Source of the DNA: Aquimarina agarilytica ZC1
Lineage (GTDB): Bacteria; Bacteroidota; Bacteroidia; Flavobacteriales; Flavobacteriaceae
Direction: 5' to 3'
Assembly (NCBI RefSeq): GCF_000255455.1
Contig: NZ_JH621256.1
Coordinates: 76,920-128,726 of the forward strand
Length of the DNA stretch: 51,807 nt
The notes below the pieces were generated by a model that was not told the origin of the DNA, did no database searches, and saw nothing but the letters and a program-made list of their open reading frames with translations. This document shows, piece by piece, positions 19,827-29,689 of the stretch. Within the stretch, counting starts at the first letter, position 1. Each line of letters opens with the position of its first letter. The position numbers and the translations under genes are program-made.

Positions 19827-19844
19827 TTTAGATAAACTATTTTT
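19821..19844 (+). terminator. Terminator overlapping the lptF/G stop codon
   Basis: AAATAGTTTA (19821-19830) pairs with TAAACTATTT (19833-19842), followed by TT. The stop codon lies in the left arm. Confidence 0.65.
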
Positions 19845-19872
19845 AGCTTGAGTTAAATAAAAATCAAAGTAA

Positions 19873-19880
19873 TATCTTTA
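19873..19880 (+). promoter_or_regulatory. Predicted promoter box upstream of ribB/ribA-like gene
   Basis: TATCTTTA is one base from TAnnTTTG. It is placed about 25 bases before the TTG start at 19906 and after the preceding terminator. No FMN riboswitch fits in this short gap. Confidence 0.35.
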
Positions 19881-19905
19881 CATAGAATTTCAACACCCTA
19901 GCAAT

Positions 19906-21051
19906 TTGGTTTCAACACAACACTCCGATTTTAAACTGGACACTATTGAGTCTGCTATTACCGATATTAGAGCAGGTAAAGTTATCATAGTTGTTGATGA
20001 TGAAAACCGTGAAAATGAAGGTGATTTTGTTGCAGCTGCCGAAATGGTGACGCCCGAAATGGTTAATTTTATGGCGACACATGGTAAGGGGTTAATCTGT
20101 ACGCCTTTAACAGAAAAACGTTGCGATGAATTAAAATTAAGTATGATGGTTGGTGATAATACCGATCCCATGCAAACCGCTTTTACGGTCTCGGTAGATT
20201 TAAACGGAAACGGGGTAACTACAGGTATTTCGGCTAGTGATCGTTCAAAAACGATAAAGGCATTAGTTGAAAGTACTACCAAACCCCATGAATTATCTAG
20301 ACCAGGTCATATTTTTCCATTAAGAGCCAAAGAGGGGGGGGTACTTCGAAGAACAGGACATACAGAGGCTGCTATCGATTTTGCTAGACTAGCAGGGTAT
20401 CAACCAGCAGGTGTTATTGTGGAAATTATGAATAATGATGGTTCCATGGCACGAATGCCTCAATTACTTGAAATTGCTAAGAAATTCGATTTAAAAATAG
20501 TATCAATTGAATCATTAGTATCCTACAGGATGCAGCATGATTCTTTAATAATAAAAGAAGAAGATTTTAATATCAATACCCGTTTTGGTGTATATCGTTT
20601 GCGCGCTTACAAACAAACTACAAATAATCAAATTCATATAGCGCTTACAAAGGGTTCATGGAATTCTGGAGACGAAGTTCCTACACGTATTAATTCAACA
20701 TTATTTAATAACGATATTTTAGGTACGCTTACCAATAATGCCGATGAACGTTTAGAAAAAATGTTTTCTATAATTAATAAAAAAGGTATGGGGGCCATTG
20801 TGTTTATCAATCAAGAAACACAATCTTTAAATGTGTTAAATAGGTTAAAAGCACTAAGAGAAACGCAGACAGGATCAGAAATAGGAAGGCCACCTAAATT
20901 GACAATGGATGCTAAGGATTTCGGTATTGGGGCACAAATTTTGCATGATTTAGATATATCAAAGGTGAATTTAATATCAAATAGTATTCAAAAAAAACGT
21001 GTAGGAATGATGGGTTATGGTCTTGAAATTTGTAATTACATTAATTATTAA
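19906..21051 (+). CDS. ribB: 3,4-dihydroxy-2-butanone-4-phosphate synthase with degenerate GTP cyclohydrolase II domain
   Basis: The N-terminal half (about 1-205) is a complete RibB domain that converts ribulose-5-phosphate to DHBP for riboflavin synthesis: DDENRENEGDF with the metal-binding Glu, TPLTEKRCDEL, RPGHIFPLRAKEGGVLRRTGHTEA with the active-site His, and AGYQPAGVIVEIMNNDGSMAR. The C-terminal half (about 215-381) has the RibA fold outline (GIGAQILHDL near the end) but lacks the three zinc-binding Cys and the QEGRGIGL signature, so GTP cyclohydrolase II activity is unlikely. It begins at TTG; no in-frame ATG exists nearby and homologues start just before this Lys-Leu-Asp segment. A true RibA must be encoded elsewhere. 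Confidence 0.92.
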   Translation: MVSTQHSDFKLDTIESAITDIRAGKVIIVVDDENRENEGDFVAAAEMVTPEMVNFMATHGKGLICTPLTEKRCDELKLSMMVGDNTDPMQTAFTVSVDLNGNGVTTGISASDRSKTIKALVESTTKPHELSRPGHIFPLRAKEGGVLRRTGHTEAAIDFARLAGYQPAGVIVEIMNNDGSMARMPQLLEIAKKFDLKIVSIESLVSYRMQHDSLIIKEEDFNINTRFGVYRLRAYKQTTNNQIHIALTKGSWNSGDEVPTRINSTLFNNDILGTLTNNADERLEKMFSIINKKGMGAIVFINQETQSLNVLNRLKALRETQTGSEIGRPPKLTMDAKDFGIGAQILHDLDISKVNLISNSIQKKRVGMMGYGLEICNYINY

Positions 21052-21121
21052 CGTTTTTTGTCTATTAAAAAGGTAAAATATTCAAAATAATATCACGTTA
21101 TTGGTATTCACAATATTGTTA

Positions 21122-22150
21122 ATGAAAAGAAACTTAGTAGTATTTTTTTTAATCACATTATGTTTTTCTACGCAAGCGCAAATAGGTGGTAGGGCTACTT
21201 ATCAATTCTTAAATTTAGAATCTTCTGCAAGGCAGGTTGCCCTTGGCGGGAAGATAGTTACTGATTTTAAAAAAGATCCTACTTCAGGACTTTTTAATCC
21301 TGCTACCATTAATCGAACCATGAATAGAAATTATTCGGTAAATTATGTAAACTATTTAGCGGATATTAATTATGGTTCAGCCGCAGCAGCTTTTAGATTA
21401 GGAAGAACTGAAAAAATGATCCATTTTGGGGTTATATATGCCAATTATGGTAAGTTTGAAGGTTTTGATTTGTTTGGTAATGAAACAGGTGATTTTTCTG
21501 CAGCCGAAACAGCCATATCATTTGGATATGCGCAGCAAATACCAAAAACAGATTTTTACGTCGGATCAAGTTTTAAATTTATAAGTTCAAAATTAGAGCA
21601 ATATAGTTCTCTGGGAGCTGCCTTAGATTTTGGATTACTTTATTATAAAGAGGAATGGGATTTGAATATAGGTTTGGCTGTTCGTAATGTAGGGACACAA
21701 ATTACAACTTACGCGGGGACTAAAGAGAAATTACCCTTGGAGGTAAATGCAGGAATTTCACAAATACCAAAACATGTACCTGTACGTTGGTTTGTGACTT
21801 TGCAAAATCTTCAATTTTGGAATTTAGCTTTTTCAAACACAAATAGAAATTCGGATAATTTATTAGGGGAAGAATCACAGGTTGATGATCCAAGTTTTTT
21901 TAATAATGTGTTAAGACATGTAAACCTAGGTGCAGAATTATTTCCTAGAGGAGGCTTTAATCTTCGTGTTGGATATAATTTCCGAAGATCAGAAGAATTA
22001 AGTATTCAAGATCAACGTTCATTCGCTGGTATTTCTGCAGGATTTTCTTTAAAAATTCGCAAATTAACATTCAGTTATGGATATGCGCGTTATAATTTAG
22101 CAGGATCTTCTAGTGTTTTTGGTTTAAATTTAAATTTAGGTGAATACTAA
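21122..22150 (+). CDS. porQ: Type IX secretion system protein PorQ
   Basis: PorQ is an outer-membrane beta-barrel that, with PorU, PorV and PorZ, forms the attachment complex that processes type IX cargo. The 342-residue protein starts at ATG 21122 with a signal peptide (to STQAQ) and continues with IGGRATYQFLNLESSARQVALGG, here split, the family's characteristic opening, then SGLFNPATIN and repeated barrel strands, ending GLNLNLGEY. The upstream TTG start is unlikely because MKRN gives a normal signal peptide. Its stop overlaps the cmk start by 11 bases, a linkage that is common in Bacteroidota, so the two are translationally coupled. Confidence 0.92.
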   Translation: MKRNLVVFFLITLCFSTQAQIGGRATYQFLNLESSARQVALGGKIVTDFKKDPTSGLFNPATINRTMNRNYSVNYVNYLADINYGSAAAAFRLGRTEKMIHFGVIYANYGKFEGFDLFGNETGDFSAAETAISFGYAQQIPKTDFYVGSSFKFISSKLEQYSSLGAALDFGLLYYKEEWDLNIGLAVRNVGTQITTYAGTKEKLPLEVNAGISQIPKHVPVRWFVTLQNLQFWNLAFSNTNRNSDNLLGEESQVDDPSFFNNVLRHVNLGAELFPRGGFNLRVGYNFRRSEELSIQDQRSFAGISAGFSLKIRKLTFSYGYARYNLAGSSSVFGLNLNLGEY

Positions 22151-22826
22151 AATTATTATTGCCATTGATGGACATTCGTCCACAGGAAAGAGTACCGTTG
22201 CCAAACAATTGGCGGAGGTGTTAGGCTATACTTATGTAGATACTGGAGCAATGTATAGAGCTGTAGCTTGGTATGCTATGCAAAATGGAATCATTGTAGC
22301 TAATGAATTAGCTGTTGATCAACTAAAAAAGGCACTTTCGAGGATTAATATTCGTTTTAAGCAAAACCCCAAGACAGCCATTGTAGAAACTTATGTAAAT
22401 GATCAAAACGTAGAAAGTTTTATACGAAGTATTGAAGTTTCCAAATGGGTAAGTAAAGTTGCAGCAATTTCTGAAGTTCGAAAGAAACTGGTGGAACAAC
22501 AGCAACAAATGGGTGTCCATAAAGGTATAGTAATGGATGGTAGAGATATTGGTTCTGTAGTTTTTCCTAATGCAGAACTTAAGCTTTTTATGACAGCTTC
22601 AGCCCAAGTAAGAGCACAGCGTCGCTATGATGAAATGAAGTCCAAAGGAGAAAAAGTTACTTTTGAAGAAGTGTTGAATAATGTGATTGAACGTGATCAT
22701 ATAGATAGCACTCGTAAAGATTCTCCTTTAATAAAGGCGGCAGACGCAATAGTGATTGATAATTCTGATTTATCAAGAACAGCACAATTCAATAAAATTT
22801 TAGAGCTAGTAAATCAGGCAATGTAG
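22140..22826 (+). CDS. cmk: Cytidylate kinase
   Basis: Cmk phosphorylates CMP and dCMP using ATP. The 228-residue protein has the P-loop GHSSTGKST at residues 11-19, VDTGAMYRAVAW in the nucleotide-binding segment, GRDIGSVVFPNAELKLF and a lid-region ERDHIDSTRKDSPL, all diagnostic of the family. It begins with GTG, which overlaps the last codons of porQ by 11 bases. A small AGCAA/TTGCT hairpin at 22825-22839 follows the gene, too weak to call a terminator with confidence. Confidence 0.96.
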   Translation: MNTKIIIAIDGHSSTGKSTVAKQLAEVLGYTYVDTGAMYRAVAWYAMQNGIIVANELAVDQLKKALSRINIRFKQNPKTAIVETYVNDQNVESFIRSIEVSKWVSKVAAISEVRKKLVEQQQQMGVHKGIVMDGRDIGSVVFPNAELKLFMTASAQVRAQRRYDEMKSKGEKVTFEEVLNNVIERDHIDSTRKDSPLIKAADAIVIDNSDLSRTAQFNKILELVNQAM

Positions 22827-22983
22827 CAATCCTGTTGCTTAATCTATTTTAATTATGGTATTTATGTATGTGCATCAATTATTCTGATGTGAATAAGATT
22901 TAGTATTAAAATAATGATTGTTTTTAAATAATTTATTATATTATTTGCCGTTACTTTAATAATTTACCCCAAATTTATTATAT

Positions 22984-24438
22984 ATGGCAACGTGTAACAC
23001 GAGCTCATTACTACCCTATGTACCCAATTCTGATAAGCCTTGGAATAAAACAAGGGCGCAGCATTTATACAGACGATTAACTTATGGAGCTTCTCCAGGA
23101 TTAATTGAAGCTGCTTTAAAAAATAACCCTCAAAAAATTGTAGATCAATTTATTGATGAGGCTGTAAGTCTGGGGCCTACTGCGGCACCTACTTGGGCTT
23201 TTAGAGGAAAACAATCCTATGATGATGAAGGTTTGGATTTTGAAGAGATCAATCAAGAGAACTTAAGAGAATGGTATACGCAAGTAGTCGATGATCAGTA
23301 TAATAAAGGCTTACAGTCATTACTTACTATTTTTTGGCATAATCATTTTGTAACACAACGAAGTACATATAATTGTGCCCATTTTATGTATGAGTATTAT
23401 TCAGTGTTACAAAAAAACTGTTTTGGTAATTTCAAAACCTTTGTAAGTGAAATTGGTTTGACTAGTGCCATGCTAGTTTTTTTAAATGGGAAGGATAATA
23501 AAAAGAAAAAACCAAATGAAAATTATGCTCGTGAACTTTATGAGTTATTTACATTAGGTGAAAATAACGGGTATACTCAAGGTGATATTGTTGAAACTTC
23601 AAAGGCATTAACAGGCTATAATGATGGTAAGTATTGTGAGTTTGTTACCTTCAATGCAAAAACGTTTAATGATTCGCAGAAAAATATTTTTGGAAGAGTA
23701 GGGAATTGGAATTATGTGGATGTAATTGATATTCTTTTTGAAGAGAAAGCAGATCTTATAGCCACTTTTATAGTGACAAAACTATACCGCTTTTTTGTTA
23801 GTCCAACTATTAATGAATCAATAATAAAAGAATTAGCAACGGATTTTGCTGTTGATTTTGAAATAGAGCCTTTGTTAAGGAAACTATTTAAGAGTGAACA
23901 TTTTTTTGATGATGAAGCAATTGGAACCATTATAAAAAGTCCATATGATATAAATCTCAATTTTTTAAAAGTACTATCTCGTTCATTGGATGATGATAAA
24001 AAACTTCAGATGTATTGGCAAACTGGAGCTGCAGGTCAATCATTTTTTCAACCAGTTGATGTTGCCGGTTGGCAAGGGGACTTCGATTGGATTAATACAA
24101 GCACATTAACGGCTCGTTGGCAGTTTAATGATAGTTTAACTTGGCAGATTTGGAATAAGGAGACTGGTAATCGAGAGAAGTTTAGAGCGTTTGCTAAGGA
24201 GGTTTCTGGGGGGAGTAATGATGTATATAAAGTTGTTCGGAATATTGTTGATACCCTTTTGCCCAAAGGATTAAATACAGCGTCTGATTACACAGTGGCG
24301 ACGGATATTTTTATGTCAAATGTGCCAGAAAATTATTTCACAGATGGAACATGGAATTTAGATTTTGAATCTGTACCATGGCAAGTACTTCTTTTGCTAC
24401 AACATATTTTTCGAGTGCCCGAATTTCAACTTAAATAA
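22984..24438 (+). CDS. DUF1800 family protein
   Basis: A 484-residue member of the DUF1800 family. Typical segments are HLYRRLTYGAS near residue 28, FWHNHFVTQ near 118, and NYARELYELFTLGENNGYT with the following KALTGY at about 180-210. The biochemical role of the family is not established. It is almost always paired with a DUF1501 gene, which starts nine bases after this stop. No signal peptide is visible at the N-terminus, unlike the partner, which carries a Tat signal. The pair lies directly upstream of a type B T9SS cargo gene, so an extracytoplasmic role is likely but unproven. Confidence 0.88.
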   Translation: MATCNTSSLLPYVPNSDKPWNKTRAQHLYRRLTYGASPGLIEAALKNNPQKIVDQFIDEAVSLGPTAAPTWAFRGKQSYDDEGLDFEEINQENLREWYTQVVDDQYNKGLQSLLTIFWHNHFVTQRSTYNCAHFMYEYYSVLQKNCFGNFKTFVSEIGLTSAMLVFLNGKDNKKKKPNENYARELYELFTLGENNGYTQGDIVETSKALTGYNDGKYCEFVTFNAKTFNDSQKNIFGRVGNWNYVDVIDILFEEKADLIATFIVTKLYRFFVSPTINESIIKELATDFAVDFEIEPLLRKLFKSEHFFDDEAIGTIIKSPYDINLNFLKVLSRSLDDDKKLQMYWQTGAAGQSFFQPVDVAGWQGDFDWINTSTLTARWQFNDSLTWQIWNKETGNREKFRAFAKEVSGGSNDVYKVVRNIVDTLLPKGLNTASDYTVATDIFMSNVPENYFTDGTWNLDFESVPWQVLLLLQHIFRVPEFQLK

Positions 24439-24447
24439 GCCCTACTT

Positions 24448-26097
24448 ATGTGTACCAATCATACTAAAAAAAACATAAAAAAAACGGACTCGGATAGACC
24501 AGGTTCTGATATGCATAGACAGGAGCATGAGCGTTGGAATCGAAGGTCTTTTTTACAAGCACTAGGCCTGGCAGGTGGAGGTTCTATCATGTTAGCGAAT
24601 ACCAATATCACTGCATCAAAACCTTCAGAATTGACAGCGGCTATAGCTGCGGCCGATACAGAAAATATTTTGGTATTAATACGCTTAAAAGGAGGGAATG
24701 ATGGATTGAATACCATAGTTCCTATTTATGATTATGATACGTATGCGAATTTAAGACCAACTATAAAAATACCAGAAAATCAATTGTATAAATTGAACGA
24801 TGATTTTGGAATTCCTCCAGCTTTAAAAGATTTTGAGTCCATGTGGGGGGAAGGAGCAATGAAGGTGATTCATGGAGTAGGTTATGAAAATCAAGATTTA
24901 TCTCATTTTAAATCGTCCAATATATGGGCAAACGCTGATCTGGAGGATATAGAAGATTCGGGATTTATGGGACGCTATTTTGAAGAATTATATCCCGATT
25001 TTTTAGCAAATCCGCCAGAAATTCCAGCTGCTATTCAAATAGGGAGTATTGGAAATTTAATTTTTGATGGAAGAGGAGTAAGTAATTATGCAGTTACCGT
25101 TGCCAATCCAAAACAGTTAAGGAGTATTGGAGAAAATGGAACACTACATGGCTTAAATGATATTCCCGATTGTACCTATGGTGAACGTTTGAAATATTTA
25201 CGTAGTGTAACGAATAATACATTTACCTATGCAAAAAAAATAAGTAGCGCTTTTGATAAAGCAGGAGCGTCTTCTGTTGGTTATGAAGTATTAGAAAAAG
25301 GAAAAAGAGGTTTAGGTGAACAATTAAAAATTGTAGCCAGAATGATTAGAGGAGGTTTGGGAACCAAAGTGTATATGGTAGCCTTAGGTGGTTTTGATAC
25401 TCATGGTAATCAAGAAGAAACTCATCCAGAATTATTGGCTAGTTTGTCTAATTCTGTAAAAGTGTTTTTTGATGATTTAGCGACTGCTGGTTTGGAAAAA
25501 AATGTGATGGCAATGACTTTTTCCGAATTTGGCCGAAGGGCAGAAGAAAATGGTTCAAATGGAACTGATCATGGACAAGCGGCACCTGTAATGCTGTTTG
25601 GTCCAACAATAGATGCAAATGGATTTGTAGGAAGTCATCCTGATTTGAATGATTTAGATGTGATTGGTAATTTAAAGTACTCTTTTGATTTTAGAGAAAT
25701 TTATGCTTCGGTAATGAAAAACTGGCTGTGTGTCGATGAAGCGGCCGTTGATAGGGCTTTGTTGATGGAAACTCCATTTGAAGAGCGTGATTTTGGTTTT
25801 ACATGCAGAGGTATAAACGAAGATGTTGATACGGCCTTGGATTTTTTCCACACAACAAGTATTCAGAATGATCAAACTTTTTTACATATACAAACCCAAG
25901 CAACATCTCATGTTAATATATCACTATATGATATGGCGGGAGCTTTCGTAAAAGTGATTAAAAATGAAATGATGTTTTCGGGAACAGATACTATTAATCT
26001 TTCAGAAATAGTAGGTAGAGGCTATAGTCAAGGGATATATATGTATCGAATACTTGTAGCAGATAAAAAGTTTAGCGCAAAGGTTTATGTGCATTAA
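24448..26097 (+). CDS. DUF1501 family protein with Tat signal and type IX C-terminal domain
   Basis: The 549-residue protein has a twin-arginine signal (NRRSFLQALGLAGGG, Arg32-Arg33) and the DUF1501 alkaline-phosphatase-superfamily fold: LVLIRLKGGNDGLNTIVP near 70, FDTHGNQ near 315, FSEFGRRAEENGSNGTDHGQ near 355. The His, Asp and Glu in these segments are likely metal ligands. The last ~75 residues (SHVNISLYDMAGAFVKVI, then GIYMYRILV and KVYVH) look like a type A T9SS domain. The start could instead be the ATG at 24511, which would give a more usual n-region. It is paired with the DUF1800 gene upstream. The enzyme activity of the family is not established. Confidence 0.88.
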   Translation: MCTNHTKKNIKKTDSDRPGSDMHRQEHERWNRRSFLQALGLAGGGSIMLANTNITASKPSELTAAIAAADTENILVLIRLKGGNDGLNTIVPIYDYDTYANLRPTIKIPENQLYKLNDDFGIPPALKDFESMWGEGAMKVIHGVGYENQDLSHFKSSNIWANADLEDIEDSGFMGRYFEELYPDFLANPPEIPAAIQIGSIGNLIFDGRGVSNYAVTVANPKQLRSIGENGTLHGLNDIPDCTYGERLKYLRSVTNNTFTYAKKISSAFDKAGASSVGYEVLEKGKRGLGEQLKIVARMIRGGLGTKVYMVALGGFDTHGNQEETHPELLASLSNSVKVFFDDLATAGLEKNVMAMTFSEFGRRAEENGSNGTDHGQAAPVMLFGPTIDANGFVGSHPDLNDLDVIGNLKYSFDFREIYASVMKNWLCVDEAAVDRALLMETPFEERDFGFTCRGINEDVDTALDFFHTTSIQNDQTFLHIQTQATSHVNISLYDMAGAFVKVIKNEMMFSGTDTINLSEIVGRGYSQGIYMYRILVADKKFSAKVYVH

Positions 26098-26260
26098 AAA
26101 TATATGTATACTCGTTTTATGTATGGATATGCTTTATTCTTATTTACTATGTATATTAAAAGTATATCAAATAAATAGTAGTAAGATGACTGTAATTCTT
26201 CAAAATACACATAATACAGATTAAAAACAATAGATTTCAACAAAGTTATTAACATTTTTT

Positions 26261-26270
26261 TATATTTTCG
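26261..26270 (+). promoter_or_regulatory. Predicted promoter of the type B cargo operon
   Basis: TATATTTTCG resembles the Bacteroidota -7 box and lies 18 bases before the TTG start at 26289, consistent with a short leader. Confidence 0.35.
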
Positions 26271-26288
26271 CGGCTTAAAGATTTAGCT

Positions 26289-29200
26289 TTGGGATATTTA
26301 AGAAAATACTTACTTTTTTTTCTAGTACTTTATAATTCATTTTTAGTTTCGGCTCAATGTAATATAGAGGAAACAATTACCATATGTAATATGGAATCTA
26401 TTGATTTCGATACCGATGGTGATGCAGATGGAATTATTAATTTATATGATGAATATAATAAACTAACCGGAGGTAATTTGGAGCCTGGAACTTGGGAAAT
26501 AGCACCAAGATTTCGAATTGCTTTAGATGAATCTACGGGTGATGTTGCGTTATGGGCATTACAGTCAGCCACTACGGGTTTAAATAGTGATGATTACAGG
26601 TTTCAATTAACTACTGCAGCTTGTGGCACCGATAAAGCGGCCACAATAACATTAATTTTAGGTCCCTATTCAGGAGTGCCATTATCCTCAATTGTGGTTG
26701 AGGCTTGTGATAGTGAGCCATATGATTTGTATGAAACACTGGCATCTAATGCAACAACTCCTCCACCTCATTTAAATGGTGTATGGACATATAATGGTAC
26801 AAGTTCAAATTTTTTAGGTTTTATAGAACCTGGTTCTTCTGAATTTGAGGCTAAAATTCCTTATCAGCCTGGTTTACCATTAGTAGATCAAGAAGTTTTT
26901 GATTTTACTTATACAGTAACAAGTATAGCTACCTGTGAAATGGTGTCAAGCACAAATGTAAGTGTATCTGTAGTGCGTCAGGTGAATTCGGGATTACCTA
27001 CTGATACTGCCATTTGCGAAAGTGAAATTATAAGAGGGGATTATGATACAGATATTAATTTGAGGGATAATATTTATTTAGCTGGTGAAGATATTGAAGG
27101 GATTTGGAGACAAGATTTAGATGTTACTGGGGAAATTGAAAATGAATTAGATTCATTTGTTAATTTTAAAAACATTTATGAAAATGTGGTATTAGGGAGT
27201 GGACCTCGCTTTGGGTATCGTGATATTGAGTTTAATTATACAGTAGAACAACGTTCGGGGGTATGTAATGATAATACATCAACCATTTTATTTACTGTTT
27301 TTGAGGAGTTAAGACCTTTTAAGCAAAATTCAAACAATAGTACTTTTTGTGTAAATGATTCCGCAGTAACGGAAGTAAATTTATTTAATTTGATTGAATT
27401 TACTACAGAAGGTGGAGTGACTTTTGAGTATGAAAATATATCAGTATTCACAACATGGACACAAATTTCTGGACCAGAGACTATTGATATTGAACCCGAT
27501 TTTGGAACTGCAGGAATTGTTAAATTCAGGAGAGAAAACTTTATAGGAGGACCAAGTTCTTTTATTCAACCAGGAGAATATGTGTTTGAATATAGTGTAG
27601 ACCCGTGGATAAATGCATCAGATGTAAGAAAGGAATGTGTTGACGGGGATACCGATCGAATAAATACTTGTGTTAATCCTTGTGAATCATTATCCACTCA
27701 AATAAAAATAACAGTTGAGCCATTTGAATACGCAGGAATTGGTACAACTGGTTTAGAATTTTGTGAAACTGATGATCCTGTAAGTTTAAGGAGTTTATTA
27801 ACAACTAATGTAAACAGAGATCCTATTTCATCAACTGGAGTGTGGACCGATGAAGCTGGTAATGTAATTGCGAATGAATTTGTTTTTTCTGAAATTGATG
27901 CAGATCAAGATTTTCAATTAACGTATACTACTACACATCCAACAAGTGCTTGTACCGATACTGCTGTAATTCATTTTACAATAAAAAATAGAGGGTTTGT
28001 TGGTAATGCCGGTGAGAATGTTGAAGTTAACGTGTGTTCAGATGACAAAAACTTAAATTTGTTTGATCAATTAACCGGAAGTCCAGATATTATTGGAATA
28101 TGGAGTGGTCCCGATGGTTTTTCTTCATCAGATCATGATTTTGAGTTTGTGTTTAATAATGCCGATTTACCCCGTTTAAAAGAAGGAGTATATACATATA
28201 CTATTGGTAAAGCCGAAGATTGTGATTTAATTAGTCAAGCCACAGTAACGGTTAACTTTGTTAATCCTATAACTTTTGATAGACCCATTACTCATTTTTC
28301 ATGTAAAAGGGATGGTAATATAGACTTACTAAGTCTTTTAGCAGCTACAACACCTAAAGATGGAGTGTTTACGGATGTTGACGCTACAGGAGCTTTAGCC
28401 GGGAGTATTTTAAATGTTGATTTAATAACAGGGGGTTTTTATAATTTTGAATATGTTTTTGACAACTCACCTTGTGATTCGCCTATACGTCAATTGATAA
28501 TCGAAATAATTGATGATGTGAATCCACCCACAGCTGGAATAAGTCCTGTTGATCCAATAAAGGTATGTTCAAATAATTTAACTATTAATTTATTTGAACA
28601 GTTAGGAGGAACACCTTCAATGTCTGGAAGATGGAACGGTCCTTTTAGTTATGAATCCGATGAATTTTTAGGAAAGTTCGATAGTTCAGATGATACATTG
28701 CCAATCCTTGGACCTGGGGTATATACTTATACAGTTGGAGGTAGAGGGGAGTGTGGTATTCCAACCGAAGTAATGTCTAGAGTTACTATAGAGCTTGTTG
28801 ATCCCATAGATATTGGTGAAAACGTAAATGCATCTTTTTGTAAATTGGATGGACGTGTGAATCTATTTACATTGTTAGATGTAGATACCACAAGAACGGG
28901 TGAATTTATAGATGTGGATAGTACCAATGCCCTAGATGCTGATGGAAATTTGGAATTTGTAACATTGGAATCTGGTATTTATAATTTTCAATATGCAGTT
29001 ACTAATGCAGCTCCTTGTGATATTTCAACATTAAATGTGGAAATAAATTTGGTATCACTTCCTAAGCCCATAGTTCAAGATCCTATTTTTTGTATACTAG
29101 ATGGGAAGCGATTGGAAGATATTCCAGTGATCATAATTGATAAAGATGGTAATGAAACTACTGCTCTAAATTTAAATTGGTATACTTCCTTAGAAAGTTC

Positions 29201-29687
29201 GCAAAAAATAGAAGACAACCCAAAATTGTTTAATGGTGATGTATTTTATATAGCAAATGGAGGTGTGAATATTAATGATCAAGAATGTGAATCCGAAAGG
29301 GTTCCAGTAACTATACGTATTTTAAATGTAGGTGAAACTGTTTCTACGGAAGATCAACGTATCATTTGTCCCTTAGATTTTCAAGATGGTGTTTCGCCAA
29401 ATGGGGATACTCAAAATGATACTTTTGAATTAGTTAAAGATGGGGTTTTAACCAATGGTAAACTATACAATATACCAGAGGCTTTTCCAGATTTTAATTT
29501 AGAAATATATAATAGATACGGTGTAAAAGTCTATGAGGGGACAATTGATACATCGGAATTTAATGGTCAAAGTAATCAGTCTCTAAGTATTGGAGATAAT
29601 TTACCATCGGGTGTATACTTCTACATATTCAATCCTAATTTTAAAAATAACGCTCCAATTCAAGGTAGTTTCTATTTAAGCAAATAA
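26289..29687 (+). CDS. Large T9SS type B cargo protein with repeated Ig-like domains
   Basis: A 1132-residue surface protein. A signal peptide (to about VSAQ, residue 22) is followed by an Asp-rich segment (FDTDGDADGIINLYDEYN) that looks calcium-binding. Many ~85-residue beta domains follow, each starting near a Cys with the pattern C-x-n-DG-x-NL and containing G-W; residues about 582-758 and 759-930 are two clearly homologous two-domain units. The C-terminal ~90 residues form the CHU_C/gliding-motility-associated type B sorting domain (VSPNGDTQNDTFEL, IYNRYGVKVYEG, SGVYFYIF, GSFYLSK). It starts at TTG. The PorP/SprF gene follows two bases later, the usual partner for export of type B cargo such as SprB-like adhesins. 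Confidence 0.9.
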   Translation: MGYLRKYLLFFLVLYNSFLVSAQCNIEETITICNMESIDFDTDGDADGIINLYDEYNKLTGGNLEPGTWEIAPRFRIALDESTGDVALWALQSATTGLNSDDYRFQLTTAACGTDKAATITLILGPYSGVPLSSIVVEACDSEPYDLYETLASNATTPPPHLNGVWTYNGTSSNFLGFIEPGSSEFEAKIPYQPGLPLVDQEVFDFTYTVTSIATCEMVSSTNVSVSVVRQVNSGLPTDTAICESEIIRGDYDTDINLRDNIYLAGEDIEGIWRQDLDVTGEIENELDSFVNFKNIYENVVLGSGPRFGYRDIEFNYTVEQRSGVCNDNTSTILFTVFEELRPFKQNSNNSTFCVNDSAVTEVNLFNLIEFTTEGGVTFEYENISVFTTWTQISGPETIDIEPDFGTAGIVKFRRENFIGGPSSFIQPGEYVFEYSVDPWINASDVRKECVDGDTDRINTCVNPCESLSTQIKITVEPFEYAGIGTTGLEFCETDDPVSLRSLLTTNVNRDPISSTGVWTDEAGNVIANEFVFSEIDADQDFQLTYTTTHPTSACTDTAVIHFTIKNRGFVGNAGENVEVNVCSDDKNLNLFDQLTGSPDIIGIWSGPDGFSSSDHDFEFVFNNADLPRLKEGVYTYTIGKAEDCDLISQATVTVNFVNPITFDRPITHFSCKRDGNIDLLSLLAATTPKDGVFTDVDATGALAGSILNVDLITGGFYNFEYVFDNSPCDSPIRQLIIEIIDDVNPPTAGISPVDPIKVCSNNLTINLFEQLGGTPSMSGRWNGPFSYESDEFLGKFDSSDDTLPILGPGVYTYTVGGRGECGIPTEVMSRVTIELVDPIDIGENVNASFCKLDGRVNLFTLLDVDTTRTGEFIDVDSTNALDADGNLEFVTLESGIYNFQYAVTNAAPCDISTLNVEINLVSLPKPIVQDPIFCILDGKRLEDIPVIIIDKDGNETTALNLNWYTSLESSQKIEDNPKLFNGDVFYIANGGVNINDQECESERVPVTIRILNVGETVSTEDQRIICPLDFQDGVSPNGDTQNDTFELVKDGVLTNGKLYNIPEAFPDFNLEIYNRYGVKVYEGTIDTSEFNGQSNQSLSIGDNLPSGVYFYIFNPNFKNNAPIQGSFYLSK

Positions 29688-29689
29688 AC

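Noticed and set aside
19845..19905. FMN riboswitch upstream of the riboflavin gene
   Set aside because: The gap of about 60 bases is too short for the ~140-base element and shows none of its conserved segments.
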